Shown one piece after another: positions 37,002 through 45,287 of a stretch of 64,000 nucleotides of DNA. The notes below the pieces were generated by a model that was not told the origin of the DNA, did not search any database, and saw only the letters and a program-made list of their open reading frames with translations. This DNA comes from Natronobacillus azotifigens (GTDB taxonomy: Bacteria; Bacillota; Bacilli; Bacillales; Amphibacillaceae). The translations under genes were made by a program, and so were the position numbers. The stretch is taken from NCBI RefSeq assembly GCF_026805325.1, contig NZ_JAPRAT010000008.1, positions 48,046-112,045 of the forward strand, written 5' to 3'. Positions within the stretch are counted from its first letter, which is position 1; every line of letters starts with the position of its first letter.

Positions 37002-37232
37002 ATGATTTTAAAAGAATGGAAAGACTTTGGAACAGATGCTGAGTTTTACACAAAATCAAGTTTTGAAAAACAAGTTGACGATGTGTTTGAAGCGATGTGT
37101 TTAGAAGAAGGTAAAGATATTCCAAACTACATTTGGACAAAACAATATGTGGTGGTCATTAAAAACAATACACGGATGATTAATGACGTTTCTTTTATTA
37201 AAATCCCCCGTGACCCGTCGGTAATCAGATAG
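37002..37232 (+). CDS. Small protein of unknown function upstream of adhE
   Basis: 76 residues, MILKEWKDFGTDAEFY at the start. Soluble, mixed charge, one Cys, no signal peptide or TM segment. AAGGGGTGATAAA gives a good ribosome binding site 7-8 nt before ATG. It lies between the Fnr/cre promoter and adhE with no terminator, so it should be the first gene of the adhE transcript. Not recognised as any family. VDDVFEAMCLEEGKDIP and QYVVVIKNNTRMI are the most protein-like stretches. Confidence 0.65.
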   Translation: MILKEWKDFGTDAEFYTKSSFEKQVDDVFEAMCLEEGKDIPNYIWTKQYVVVIKNNTRMINDVSFIKIPRDPSVIR

Positions 37233-37289
37233 TTTATTTTTTGGGTTTACATGCTCATTAATTCACATAATTTATTAGGAGGTCTTCAA

Positions 37290-39887
37290 ATGGTTACAAA
37301 AGCAGAAAAGAAAAACGAAGTTACTGTAGCAGAAAGCATCGACAAATTAGCAAATAACGCACAACAAGCTCTAAAAGAAATGAAAAAACTTAACCAAGAT
37401 CAAGTAAATGACATCATTAAAGAAATGGCGTTAGCTGGTTTAGATCAACACATGTATCTAGCAAAGCTTGCAGTTGAAGAAACTGGTCGTGGTGTATACG
37501 AAGATAAAATCATCAAAAACATTTTCGCAACAGAATATGTTTATCATAACGTAAAGTATGACAAGACAATCGGTGTAATCAGTGAAAACGAACAAGATGG
37601 TGTTGTAGAAATTGCAGAACCAATTGGTGTAGTTGCTGGGGTAACTCCTGTAACAAACCCAACTTCAACAACAATGTTCAAATCTATCATTTCTATTAAA
37701 ACTGGTAACCCAATTATCTTTGCATTCCACCCATCCGCACAAAAATGTAGTTCAGAAGCAGCACGTATTTTATACGAAGCAGCTGTAAAAGCTGGTGCGC
37801 CTGAACATTGTATTCAATGGATTGAAAAGCCATCGATTGAAGCTACACAAACATTAATGAAGCATGATGGCGTTGCTACTATTCTTGCAACTGGTGGGCC
37901 AGGAATGGTTAAATCAGCATATAGCTCTGGTAAACCAGCATTGGGCGTAGGTGCAGGTAATGTTCCATGTTATATCGAAAAATCTGTTGACGTAAAACGT
38001 GCAGTAAACGATTTAATGCTATCAAAAACTTTTGATAATGGTATGATCTGTGCTTCAGAGCAAGCAATGATCGTAGACAAAGAGATCTACGAAGAAGTGA
38101 AAAAAGAAATGATCTATCATAGCTGCCACTTCTTAACACCAGCTGAAAAAGCAAAAGTTGAGAAATTAGTTATCAATGAAGATACTTGTGCAGTTAACCC
38201 GAAAATTGTTGGTATGAAACCAGTTAAGATTGCTGAAATGGCTGGCGTTAAAGTACCAGAAAACACGAAGATTCTTGTTGCTGAAATCAATGGCGTTGGT
38301 CCAGACCACCCACTATCTCGCGAGAAATTAAGTCCTGTTCTTGCTGCTATTAAAGTTAATAGTAACGAAGAAGGATTACAACGTGCAGAAGAAATGCTAG
38401 AATTCGGTGGATTAGGACACTCGGCAGTAATTCATTCAGCAAATCAAGATGTGATTGATGCCTTTGGAGCAAAAATGAAAGCAGGTCGTATTATCGTTAA
38501 CGCACCATCATCTCAAGGTGCAATTGGTGATATTTACAATGCTTACATGCCTTCCCTAACATTAGGTTGTGGTTCTTATGGCGGAAACTCTGTATCTACT
38601 AACGTTGGAGCAGTTCACTTAATCAATATTAAAAAGATGGCGAGAAGGAATAATAATATGCAATGGTTTAAAGTTCCACCAAAAGTTTATTTCGAGAAAA
38701 ACTCTGTTCAATATTTAGCAAAAATGCCTAACATTACGAAAGCAATGATCGTTACTGACCCAATGATGGTTGAATTAGGTTATGTAGATAAAGTTTTATA
38801 TAACTTACGTAAACGTTCTGACTATGTTCACTGTAAAGTATTCTCTGATGTTGAGCCAGATCCATCAAAAGAAACTGTAATGCGTGGTAAAGCAGCAATG
38901 GACGAATTCAAACCAGATGTAATTATCGCTCTTGGTGGTGGTTCTGCAATGGATGCTGCGAAAGGTATGTGGTTATTCCACGAATACCCTGAAACAGACT
39001 TCAACGGAATCAAACAAAAATTCTTAGATATCCGTAAACGTGTATACAAATATCCTGAATTAGGTAGAAATGCGAAATTCGTTGCTATTCCTACTACATC
39101 AGGTACTGGTTCTGAAGTAACACCATTTACGGTTATTACAGATAAACAACAAAATATCAAGTATCCATTAGCTGATTATGAATTGACTCCAGATGTGGCA
39201 ATCATTGACCCACAATTTGTTATGACAGTTCCTAAAACAGTTACTGCAGATACTGGTATGGACGTATTAACTCATGCCATCGAAGCGTATGTATCTATTA
39301 TGGCAAATGACTATACAGATGGATTAGCAATCAAAGCAATTCAACTTGTATTTGAATATTTACCACAAGCATACCATGATGGAAGCAACGAATTAGCAAG
39401 AGAAAAAATGCATAACGCATCATCTATTGCTGGTATGGCGTTCGCAAACGCGTTCCTTGGTATTAACCATAGTTTAGCGCACAAACTTGGAGCTGAGTTC
39501 CACATCGCTCACGGTCGTGCTAATGCAATCTTAATGCCACACGTTGTTCGTTATAACGCGCAAAAACCAAGTAAATTCGTTTCATTCCCTAAATATGAGA
39601 AATTTATCGCTGACCAACGTTATGCAGAAATTGCAAAAGCATTAGGTTTACCTGCAAGCACAACGGAAGAAGGAGTAGAAAGCTTGATCAATGCAATCTA
39701 CAAACTTGCAAAAGAGCTTAACATTCCAATGAGTATCGCAGAAAATGGCGTTGACAAAAAAGACTTTGAAGCAAAAGTAGATTATTTAGCTGATCGCGCA
39801 TTCGAAGATCAATGTACTACTGCAAATCCTAAGTTACCACTTGTAACTGAATTAGCAGAAGTTTATCGTAACGCATTTAAAGGTTAA
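37290..39887 (+). CDS. adhE: Bifunctional acetaldehyde/alcohol dehydrogenase
   Basis: 865 residues. The N-terminal CoA-acylating aldehyde dehydrogenase half has its nucleophile in FDNGMICASEQ (near residue 250). The C-terminal Fe-ADH half, from about residue 455, has GGGSAMDAAKGMW near 552 and iron ligands in DVLTHAIEAYVS and GINHSLAHKLGAEFHIAHGRANA (near 660 and 725-747). It reduces acetyl-CoA to ethanol, regenerating NAD, and is expected to form spirosomes. The frame opens at 37251, but AGGAGG before ATG 37290 sets the start. Confidence 0.97.
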   Translation: MVTKAEKKNEVTVAESIDKLANNAQQALKEMKKLNQDQVNDIIKEMALAGLDQHMYLAKLAVEETGRGVYEDKIIKNIFATEYVYHNVKYDKTIGVISENEQDGVVEIAEPIGVVAGVTPVTNPTSTTMFKSIISIKTGNPIIFAFHPSAQKCSSEAARILYEAAVKAGAPEHCIQWIEKPSIEATQTLMKHDGVATILATGGPGMVKSAYSSGKPALGVGAGNVPCYIEKSVDVKRAVNDLMLSKTFDNGMICASEQAMIVDKEIYEEVKKEMIYHSCHFLTPAEKAKVEKLVINEDTCAVNPKIVGMKPVKIAEMAGVKVPENTKILVAEINGVGPDHPLSREKLSPVLAAIKVNSNEEGLQRAEEMLEFGGLGHSAVIHSANQDVIDAFGAKMKAGRIIVNAPSSQGAIGDIYNAYMPSLTLGCGSYGGNSVSTNVGAVHLINIKKMARRNNNMQWFKVPPKVYFEKNSVQYLAKMPNITKAMIVTDPMMVELGYVDKVLYNLRKRSDYVHCKVFSDVEPDPSKETVMRGKAAMDEFKPDVIIALGGGSAMDAAKGMWLFHEYPETDFNGIKQKFLDIRKRVYKYPELGRNAKFVAIPTTSGTGSEVTPFTVITDKQQNIKYPLADYELTPDVAIIDPQFVMTVPKTVTADTGMDVLTHAIEAYVSIMANDYTDGLAIKAIQLVFEYLPQAYHDGSNELAREKMHNASSIAGMAFANAFLGINHSLAHKLGAEFHIAHGRANAILMPHVVRYNAQKPSKFVSFPKYEKFIADQRYAEIAKALGLPASTTEEGVESLINAIYKLAKELNIPMSIAENGVDKKDFEAKVDYLADRAFEDQCTTANPKLPLVTELAEVYRNAFKG

Positions 39888-39919
39888 TCCCTAAGTCCCC
39901 TATGTTTTATAAATATACC

Positions 39920-39957
39920 GAAAAACCTCCTGATCTTTTTGATCAGGAGGTTTTTTC
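39920..39957 (+). terminator. Terminator of adhE
   Basis: Perfect 12-bp stem AACCTCCTGATC/GATCAGGAGGTT with flanking A and T runs. Confidence 0.95.
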
Positions 39958-40167
39958 ATTTTGTTAACTATTGACTAGGGTTGTGTTCCCGCTTTGAAAA
40001 CTTCAAATCTCCACTGATTGTTTAGACGAGTTTGTAGTTTCTTTGGCTGTAATCTAAGCATAATCATTGTTAAAAGTGTAGGCAGTAAACAAGAGCTAAT
40101 CCGCCGAAACACTAGGTTTATTTTTCACATAGAATTTATGATGAGATCATCTTAAGCAATACCCTTT

Positions 40168-40428
40168 TTACTTTGAGTCAGCGGATAATTGGTTGATCAA
40201 TGCTTCAAACGCTTGTTTTTGCTTAAAAACTATTTGATCAATACGTCCCTCCAAATCTCCACTTATATGCTCGTCGTTATTCATGGTCGCTCGATCTTCC
40301 ACATCTAAACGACGTTGCCTTTGAATAAGTAGCAATAAAATCAAATCAGATAAATTTTTTTCTTTTTCATTTGAAATTGCATTCTTTATATATTCTTCCA
40401 TCCAATCCCAAAGTATATTTTCAGACAT
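40168..40428 (-). CDS. Small acidic protein of unknown function, presumed sporulation locus
   Basis: 86 residues, entirely helical by look, with no TM segment or Cys. LSDLILLLLIQRQRRLDVE is the most hydrophobic stretch, and the C-terminus is Gln/Ala-rich (QIVFKQKQAFEALINQL). Strong AGGGAGGGAAGG site. 15 nt after the 40444 gene, so same transcript. Not recognised. Context only: neighbours carry sigma-K-type promoters. Confidence 0.6.
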   Translation of the reverse strand: MSENILWDWMEEYIKNAISNEKEKNLSDLILLLLIQRQRRLDVEDRATMNNDEHISGDLEGRIDQIVFKQKQAFEALINQLSADSK

Positions 40429-40443
40429 ATCCTTCCCTCCCCG

Positions 40444-40998
40444 TTACTGGATAGCTAGATGAATGGAATTTTCAGCAGGAACTCCATCTGGATTCTCCTC
40501 TGAATAGACAAAACCATTAATATTCAAAGAGCATGGCATCTGATTATCCCATGTAATCATAAAGTCTGGAAAGGATACCTTACTGAAGGAACCTAAACCT
40601 TCTTCATTAGATAAACGAAACCAATATACACCCTCTTTTTCCTCTGGCCCCTCAACCTGCTCCCATCGAAATGGAACTGATTTTTTTTGGTTTATCATGG
40701 ATGTTGTTGCATATTTTCCGGAAAACTTATAGGAAATATCCGCTTTCATAATTAAACAAATGGACAATTGTTTCAATGTTTTCGGAGACATATTTTTAAC
40801 ATAGAAACTCCCGATCACACAATTATCACCTTCTTCTTCTGATCTGATGTTAATCGAGCTAGTAAAATATCCATGTACCTGCTCAACAGTTTTTGATTCG
40901 GTGTTATTACTAATTGCTTCCTTTATTTTTTCAATATATGCACTAAGTTGTTTATCCCAGTGATTAAGTTTTTCTTCTAATTCGTTAATTCTACTCAT
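40444..40998 (-). CDS. Protein of unknown function with N-terminal coiled coil and beta-rich domain
   Basis: 184 residues. Residues ~1-30 form a short coiled coil (INELEEKLNHWDKQL); the rest looks like a beta-sandwich (SINIRSEEEGDNCVIGSFYVKNMSPKTL at ~48-75, PFRWEQVEGPEEKEGVYWFRL at ~119-140, VSFPDFMITWDNQMPC). No signal peptide. GGGAGGATCGAATATG gives a clear start. A weak CATATTTTT -10-like sequence lies just upstream. Family not recognised; similarity in style to spore or phage surface proteins is an impression only. Confidence 0.6.
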   Translation of the reverse strand: MSRINELEEKLNHWDKQLSAYIEKIKEAISNNTESKTVEQVHGYFTSSINIRSEEEGDNCVIGSFYVKNMSPKTLKQLSICLIMKADISYKFSGKYATTSMINQKKSVPFRWEQVEGPEEKEGVYWFRLSNEEGLGSFSKVSFPDFMITWDNQMPCSLNINGFVYSEENPDGVPAENSIHLAIQ

Positions 40999-41134
40999 AT
41001 TCGATCCTCCCTTCAGTTAAAAATATGTCGTCACTTATGTATTGATGATTAATTAGAACAGAGTAGTTGTAATTAATTACAGAAGAAACTGTTTTTCAAG
41101 CAATAAGGTCATTATCTATTGGCGCACCACACGT

Positions 41135-41162
41135 ACATCACTATATTTCGGTGCATATATTA
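41135..41162 (+). promoter_or_regulatory. Sigma-K-type promoter for the 41215 gene
   Basis: ACA, 16-bp spacer, CATATATTA, matching the sigma-K pattern (AC at -35, CATANNNTA at -10). Same ACA-N16-CATATATTA arrangement as at 42986-43013. Confidence 0.65.
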
Positions 41163-41214
41163 TTGAAGGGAAGAAACCTCTTCATTGGCAGAATACAAAG
41201 GGTGGCGATTTTCA

Positions 41215-41592
41215 TTGAGCAAAGAACTTGAAGATATCTTACGAAAAGTTGATTTTATAACAGCTGCTCTACTTTTGTCTGGTCAAATCACCATTGGAGG
41301 AGTTTTTATTCAGCCAGAAAGTGCGTTTGCGTTATCGTTGACTGGACCAATCACAGGGGGTACACGAATTGAAAGCAAAGGGAAGCGCCCAATCGTCGAT
41401 GCAACCATCGATGTTGTTGACATCCTCACTTCTCTAGCTCTACTCACTGATAAAATTAATGTGATTGGAACTTATATAACTTTCGGGAGATTTACCATAG
41501 TTGTTGGTGGTCCGTTGTTCGGAGGTGAGAAACGAAAACCAAGCGAACGAGAAACAGAACGCATCATCAATGACTTTATCGAATTCACGTAA
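41215..41592 (+). CDS. Small hydrophobic beta-type protein of unknown function, likely late sporulation
   Basis: About 125 residues from TTG 41215 (AAGGGTGG 9 nt upstream); a frame from 41185 lacks a site. The N-terminal helix SKELEDILRKVDFITAALL is followed by Gly-rich alternating hydrophobic segments (QITIGGVFI, LTGPITGGTRIES, INVIGTYITFGRFTIVVGGPLFGG), suggestive of an assembling beta structure. Basic tail. Not recognised. A sigma-K-type promoter supports expression in the mother cell and a place in the coat or exosporium. Confidence 0.65.
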   Translation: MSKELEDILRKVDFITAALLLSGQITIGGVFIQPESAFALSLTGPITGGTRIESKGKRPIVDATIDVVDILTSLALLTDKINVIGTYITFGRFTIVVGGPLFGGEKRKPSERETERIINDFIEFT

Positions 41593-41810
41593 AGAAAACT
41601 TGGCGATTGGCTAGCTTGCAAAAGCGCAGACAGAGGCTTAGTTGCACTTATACTATTTTCGTTCATTCTTTTGATTTCAAATAGTGTAAAGAAAACTTGG
41701 CGATTGGCTAGCTTGCAAAGCGCAGACAGAGGCTTAGTTGCACTTATACTATTTTCGTTCATTCTTTTGATTTCAAATAGTATAAAGAAAACTTGGCGAT
41801 TGGCTAGCTT
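41588..41810. repeat. 97-bp direct tandem repeat, 2.3 copies
   Basis: The unit AAAGAAAACTTGGCGATTGG... begins at 41591, 41688 and 41784 (periods 97 and 96; the second unit lacks one A). The third copy stops after GGCTAGCTT. The units contain CAAAAGCGCAGACAGAGGC and end TTTGATTTCAAATAGT. The first overlaps the stop codon of the 41215 gene. Confidence 0.95.
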
Positions 41811-41887
41811 TTTAAGGAAAGAGCATTACTTGTACAATCTTCATTAGGTTTTTCTCACTAAATCAAAAAAGGAAAAGAGGAATAAAT

Positions 41888-42019
41888 ATGTCTTTATCTG
41901 ATTTACCTGCGATCAAACCAACAAAAGGAGCCTTGTTTTTGTCAGCAACAGCACTGGCAACCATGGTCTTTTTCTATACACAACGAAAAGAAAATGATCT
42001 TAAGTCATCAAAAAAATAA
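41888..42019 (+). CDS. Small single-TM protein
   Basis: 43 residues (MSLSDLPAIKP... ending DLKSSKK) with one TM helix at residues ~15-30 and a basic C-terminal tail. AGAGGAATAAAT gives a good start site. Too short for automatic tracks. Its place between two probable spore genes suggests sporulation expression, but no promoter is evident. Family not recognised. Confidence 0.55.
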   Translation: MSLSDLPAIKPTKGALFLSATALATMVFFYTQRKENDLKSSKK

Positions 42020-42096
42020 TTTTATTTATTTTCAACCCAAAGGACATAAGTCCGATTTGTAAAACCCCTCACTTCAATTAGACTTAAGACATAAAA

Positions 42097-42134
42097 AAAA
42101 CGAGTTATTTTCAATATTGAAAATAACTCGTTTT
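42097..42134. terminator. Terminator after the 42142 gene
   Basis: Near-perfect palindrome AACGAGTTATTTTCAA/TTGAAAATAACTCGTT, with an A-run on the left (T-run for the minus strand). Confidence 0.9.
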
Positions 42135-42141
42135 ACATTAA

Positions 42142-42849
42142 TTACTCGTCTGTAGATCTTACTGATGGTGACTGGTTGTTAGTTATACCCGGGAATACTA
42201 TTGGACATTGTGGTGGAATTACTGGTGTCGGGCATTCTTCCGTTACTAATAAATCACGTGGTTGACAGAATCCTGCTTCTAATTCTAATGTTACATTTGC
42301 AACACTTTGAACACTTTGACATACATCTAATGACACATCAACACTTTCTAATTCCCCATTATCACAATTTACACTTGCATTACAGATTACATCAGATACA
42401 CGTACTACAATACTTGTTCCTTCTGGAGCACATAAAAATACTGATTCAGATACATTAATTTCGATAGGATCCGAAATTTCCAAGAATGGTGTAGTACCAT
42501 CAAATCCACTAAATTCAACAACAAGAGAGAGCGTCTTTTCAAAATTCACCTGTTGTAAAGTGACTTGTGTACCATCAATAACAAAATCCCGGTCTTCCCG
42601 ATCATCTGGGTCTTCGTCAATGACAATTTCCGCATTTGGAGGCAATTGATTTCCTGTTAATGGATCAACTAAATAACAATTGATAGATAAATTGCTTACC
42701 GCTGGGTCACATGGATCAATCGGTAATACCCCAATATCGTCTGCTGACACATTCTCAGTAACGGATTCTTGTAATAGAACCCAGTCATAGACTTTTTCTG
42801 CATTAAAACATAATAACTCAACTGGTAGTTGTGCTGGTTGATTCTTCAT
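42142..42849 (-). CDS. Cys-containing beta-rich protein, probable spore-surface component
   Basis: 235 residues with no signal peptide. KVYDWVLLQESVTENV near residue 16, then repeated beta-like segments with regularly spaced Cys (about 11 in all, e.g. IDPCDPAVSNLSINCYLVD, VFLCAPEGTSIVVRVSDVIC, NASVNCDNGE, VDVSLDVCQSVQSV). Very acidic; the C-terminus is Pro-rich (CPTPVIPPQCPIVFPG). Cytosolic Cys-rich beta proteins of this kind are common in spore coats and appendages, where they are disulfide-linked. No exact family recognised. A sigma-K-like promoter precedes it. Confidence 0.65.
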   Translation of the reverse strand: MKNQPAQLPVELLCFNAEKVYDWVLLQESVTENVSADDIGVLPIDPCDPAVSNLSINCYLVDPLTGNQLPPNAEIVIDEDPDDREDRDFVIDGTQVTLQQVNFEKTLSLVVEFSGFDGTTPFLEISDPIEINVSESVFLCAPEGTSIVVRVSDVICNASVNCDNGELESVDVSLDVCQSVQSVANVTLELEAGFCQPRDLLVTEECPTPVIPPQCPIVFPGITNNQSPSVRSTDE

Positions 42850-42886
42850 TTGACCTTCTCCTTTACATAGATTTTCATTCCACTAT

Positions 42887-42913
42887 CAAAATATGTGAAT
42901 AACCCTATTTGGT
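42887..42913 (-). promoter_or_regulatory. Sigma-K-like promoter for the 42142 gene
   Basis: Minus strand: ACC at 42911-42913, 15-bp spacer, CATATTTTG at 42887-42895 (CATANNNTA with the last base changed). Confidence 0.5.
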
Positions 42914-42985
42914 AATGTACAAAGGTCTATTTTTCATTATTCCTTACAAAAAATAGTCGATTGTCACTATGTTGTTGACAGGTAC

Positions 42986-43013
42986 ACAATAATCAAAAAG
43001 TCTGCATATATTA
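42986..43013 (+). promoter_or_regulatory. Sigma-K-type promoter for the 43048 gene
   Basis: ACA at 42986-42988, 16-bp spacer, CATATATTA at 43005-43013; identical elements and spacing to the promoter at 41135-41162. Confidence 0.65.
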
Positions 43014-43047
43014 TTATTACAGAGCACAGGGTTTGAGGTGAGAAACA

Positions 43048-43905
43048 TTGAGATATCAAAATGAGCAATGGTTCGAACAACAAAAAAGATACGAAAAACT
43101 AATTAGAAGTTACCAAAAAAATGATATGAGCAAGGCGTATGAAAAACTTGAAGAAGAATTAAAGAGAATTAATGATAGGCTAACTCAGAAATCAGATGAG
43201 AACATTCAATTGTATTGGGAATTAGCAGAAAAAGAGAAAGAAATTCACCTATTAAAAGAAGAAATAGAAGGAATAAAAGAAAACTCATCGAACCAAGAAT
43301 CATTCAATTATTGTGAATATATTCTGCTCATAGCACTTTTACACTATTTTCAATCCGTTGATTATTCAAATAGTGATTTTTCTACAGTTGAAGAGAATCA
43401 AACAGAAAAGGAGCTGCTTCAAACGATGAATGAAGATCTTAAAAAAAAAGGGGAAATTACCGAAAGTAATAAAACAAGGATAGATAAACAACAGCAAACA
43501 GAGGACTCAACACCAACAAAAAGAACATTCAATTATAGAGATTTACAATCCTATGATTCCGCTTATCTACTACCCAAACCAAAAAAACAGACAAATTCAC
43601 AACAACTTTTTGATAAAAAAAGCATACGAAAGAAGCTAGAAAAAAAAGGAGATCCACAGAAAAAGAATAGGAGTCTTGAAATCAAAGCGAAATTAGAGGT
43701 TAATAAACCTGAAATCAGTGAAGAGAAGACCAATCATACGAACAACACAGTGAGTAAAGAACAAAAGAATCAAGAAATAACACAGAAAAAAACAGACGAA
43801 CAAGGAGCAGAACCAATTGAAAGCAAGGAACCTATTTCAGAAGAAAAAGGAATTATGCAACAGATTTATCATAAGCTTGCTAGTGTAATAAAAAAAGAGC
43901 GTTGA
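43048..43905 (+). CDS. Lys/Glu-rich coiled-coil protein, probable spore-coat type
   Basis: 285 residues from TTG 43048 (GAGGTG site). The N-terminal ~80 residues are strongly heptad-like (AYEKLEEELKRINDRL, ELAEKEKEIHLLKEEIEG). A short hydrophobic segment (YCEYILLIALLHYF, near 89-102) follows, then a long, low-complexity Lys/Glu/Gln/Thr tail. No signal peptide. Composition recalls coat proteins such as CotB/SafA partners, but no family is recognised. Sigma-K-type promoter directly upstream; own terminator. Confidence 0.65.
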   Translation: MRYQNEQWFEQQKRYEKLIRSYQKNDMSKAYEKLEEELKRINDRLTQKSDENIQLYWELAEKEKEIHLLKEEIEGIKENSSNQESFNYCEYILLIALLHYFQSVDYSNSDFSTVEENQTEKELLQTMNEDLKKKGEITESNKTRIDKQQQTEDSTPTKRTFNYRDLQSYDSAYLLPKPKKQTNSQQLFDKKSIRKKLEKKGDPQKKNRSLEIKAKLEVNKPEISEEKTNHTNNTVSKEQKNQEITQKKTDEQGAEPIESKEPISEEKGIMQQIYHKLASVIKKER

Positions 43906-43938
43906 TCAGATTCAAAATTGATCAGACGCTTCTTTTTT
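43897..43938 (+). terminator. Terminator of the 43048 gene
   Basis: Stem of GAGCGT and TGATCA with ACGCTTC, followed by TTTTTT; it overlaps the last codons. Confidence 0.8.
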
Positions 43939-43940
43939 GA

Positions 43941-44072
43941 TTTATCCCGGAGTAACGGACGCTAGCATCCCGAATGGTTCAAGGGCCTTTAGGTCATCCT
44001 TTGGGGCTAACAATCAGTGGGGGGAATACCTAAATACCCCCACTGATTGAAGTTACACTTTATTCTAGTCTT
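43941..44072. repeat. Repeat family A, copy 2 (short form)
   Basis: Inverted relative to copies 1 and 4: TTTATCCCGGAGTAACGGAC, GCTAGCATCCCGAATGGTTC, AAGGGCCTTTAGGTCATCC, then the hairpin AATCAGTGGGGGG/CCCCCACTGATT and GAAGTTACACTTTAT. It lacks the ~50-bp internal stem with AAGTGGGAG arms. It lies between convergent genes. Confidence 0.85.
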
Positions 44073-44080
44073 AAAAGCCT

Positions 44081-44431
44081 TTATTCATAATACACTATAT
44101 CGACAATTATCTGAATAATACTTGCAACGGCAGCAATGGCTAATATCGTAATAATAGGTATGAATACAATTGGCCAAACAGAAAAACCAGTATACAAAAG
44201 AATACTTGACCAGACCGCTACACACCAATGACATGCCAGCATCTCTCCAAAATGATAGCGAAATCCACTTCCTCTTCCTTCGTTTGTTACCTCAATCGAT
44301 CCATCTTCACGTACACGTTCGGTTTCCTTGATAAAGAACGGGCGAATCCTGCTCGTTATATAGTCATAGCGGATCATCCGCATCAATCGAAAAGTTGCTA
44401 AAAACAGCAAGCAGAATTGAAATACACTCAA
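44081..44431 (-). CDS. DUF1360 family membrane protein (YjcA-like, sporulation-associated)
   Basis: About 116 residues. An N-terminal TM helix, then a cytosolic loop ending in FRYHFGEMLACHWCVAVWSS (near residues 60-80), the DUF1360 signature with its C-x-W-C pair, then two TM helices. DUF1360 proteins in bacilli are sporulation-linked (family knowledge). The GTG at 44440 lies inside AGAGAGG; the TTG at 44431 has 8-nt spacing and is preferred. It borders the unrecognised spore-type locus. Confidence 0.75.
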   Translation of the reverse strand: MSVFQFCLLFLATFRLMRMIRYDYITSRIRPFFIKETERVREDGSIEVTNEGRGSGFRYHFGEMLACHWCVAVWSSILLYTGFSVWPIVFIPIITILAIAAVASIIQIIVDIVYYE

Positions 44432-44510
44432 CAGTCCCACCTCTCTTCCTACTATTACTCTATTCCAACAAAGTAATAAGTGAATGTGAGGAAGGCCTAA
44501 GCATACTTCT

Positions 44511-45287
44511 TTATTTTTTTAATAAGGTAGGGCGTTCGTGCAACCAGTTTAAAGAAACTTCAACTCCAAAGAAATTCATTAATACTTGTTCGGTAAGAAT
44601 TTCGCTCGTTTTATTTGCTTTAAAAACACGTCCTTCTTTTAACAAGAGCGTCTTCTGAAAGGATGGCAAGATCTCATCTACATGATGTGTCACATAAATA
44701 ATTGTCGGATTTCCTTTTGACTGACTAATTTGCTCAATGGAGCTTAACAACTGTTCTTTTGCTAGAAAATCTAATCCATTTGTTGGTTCATCTAAGATTA
44801 GTAATTTAGGATCAGCCATTAGCGCGCGTGCAATCATTACACGCTGACGCTCTCCTTGCGATAAAGTATAAAATGATCTGTTCGCATAACCATAGCAACC
44901 CAGTTCTTTTAATAACTCCTTTGCTCTGTCTCGCATTGCATCAGTCGGTGTCTCATATAAGCCAATCGAGGCAAATCCACCACTTAGAACAATTTGATAA
45001 GCGCTATCCGAATCGTAGAATCGTTCTTGAATCGTTGAAGAAACAATACCGATTTGTCTCCTTAGTTCATCCCCCATGATATCTTTACCAAACCGCCGTC
45101 CTAATACGGTTACCTCACCTTTTGTCGGAAAATAATAACCACATAACATATGTAGTAGTGCTGTTTTTCCTGCGCCATTTAAACCTAAGAGCACCCAATT
45201 CTCTCCGCTCTTGATTGTCCAGTCTATATCTTGTAATATCCAACTTCCGTTTCGCTGTAACCCTACCCCTTTGAGCTCTAATACCAT
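44511..45287 (-). CDS. Stand-alone ABC ATPase (YlmA-like)
   Basis: 258 residues. Walker A GLNGAGKTALL (near residue 35), signature LSQGERQR (near 143), Walker B LLILDEPTNGLD (near 162) and switch His in YVTHHVDEI. No permease gene is adjacent. It resembles the YlmA/ModF-like soluble ATPases, whose role is unclear. AGGAGGGTCTTCAT precedes the ATG. Confidence 0.88.
   Translation of the reverse strand: MVLELKGVGLQRNGSWILQDIDWTIKSGENWVLLGLNGAGKTALLHMLCGYYFPTKGEVTVLGRRFGKDIMGDELRRQIGIVSSTIQERFYDSDSAYQIVLSGGFASIGLYETPTDAMRDRAKELLKELGCYGYANRSFYTLSQGERQRVMIARALMADPKLLILDEPTNGLDFLAKEQLLSSIEQISQSKGNPTIIYVTHHVDEILPSFQKTLLLKEGRVFKANKTSEILTEQVLMNFFGVEVSLNWLHERPTLLKK

Noticed and set aside
41472..41762. 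96-codon minus-strand frame over the 97-bp repeat
   Set aside because: Created by the tandem duplication; no start signals.
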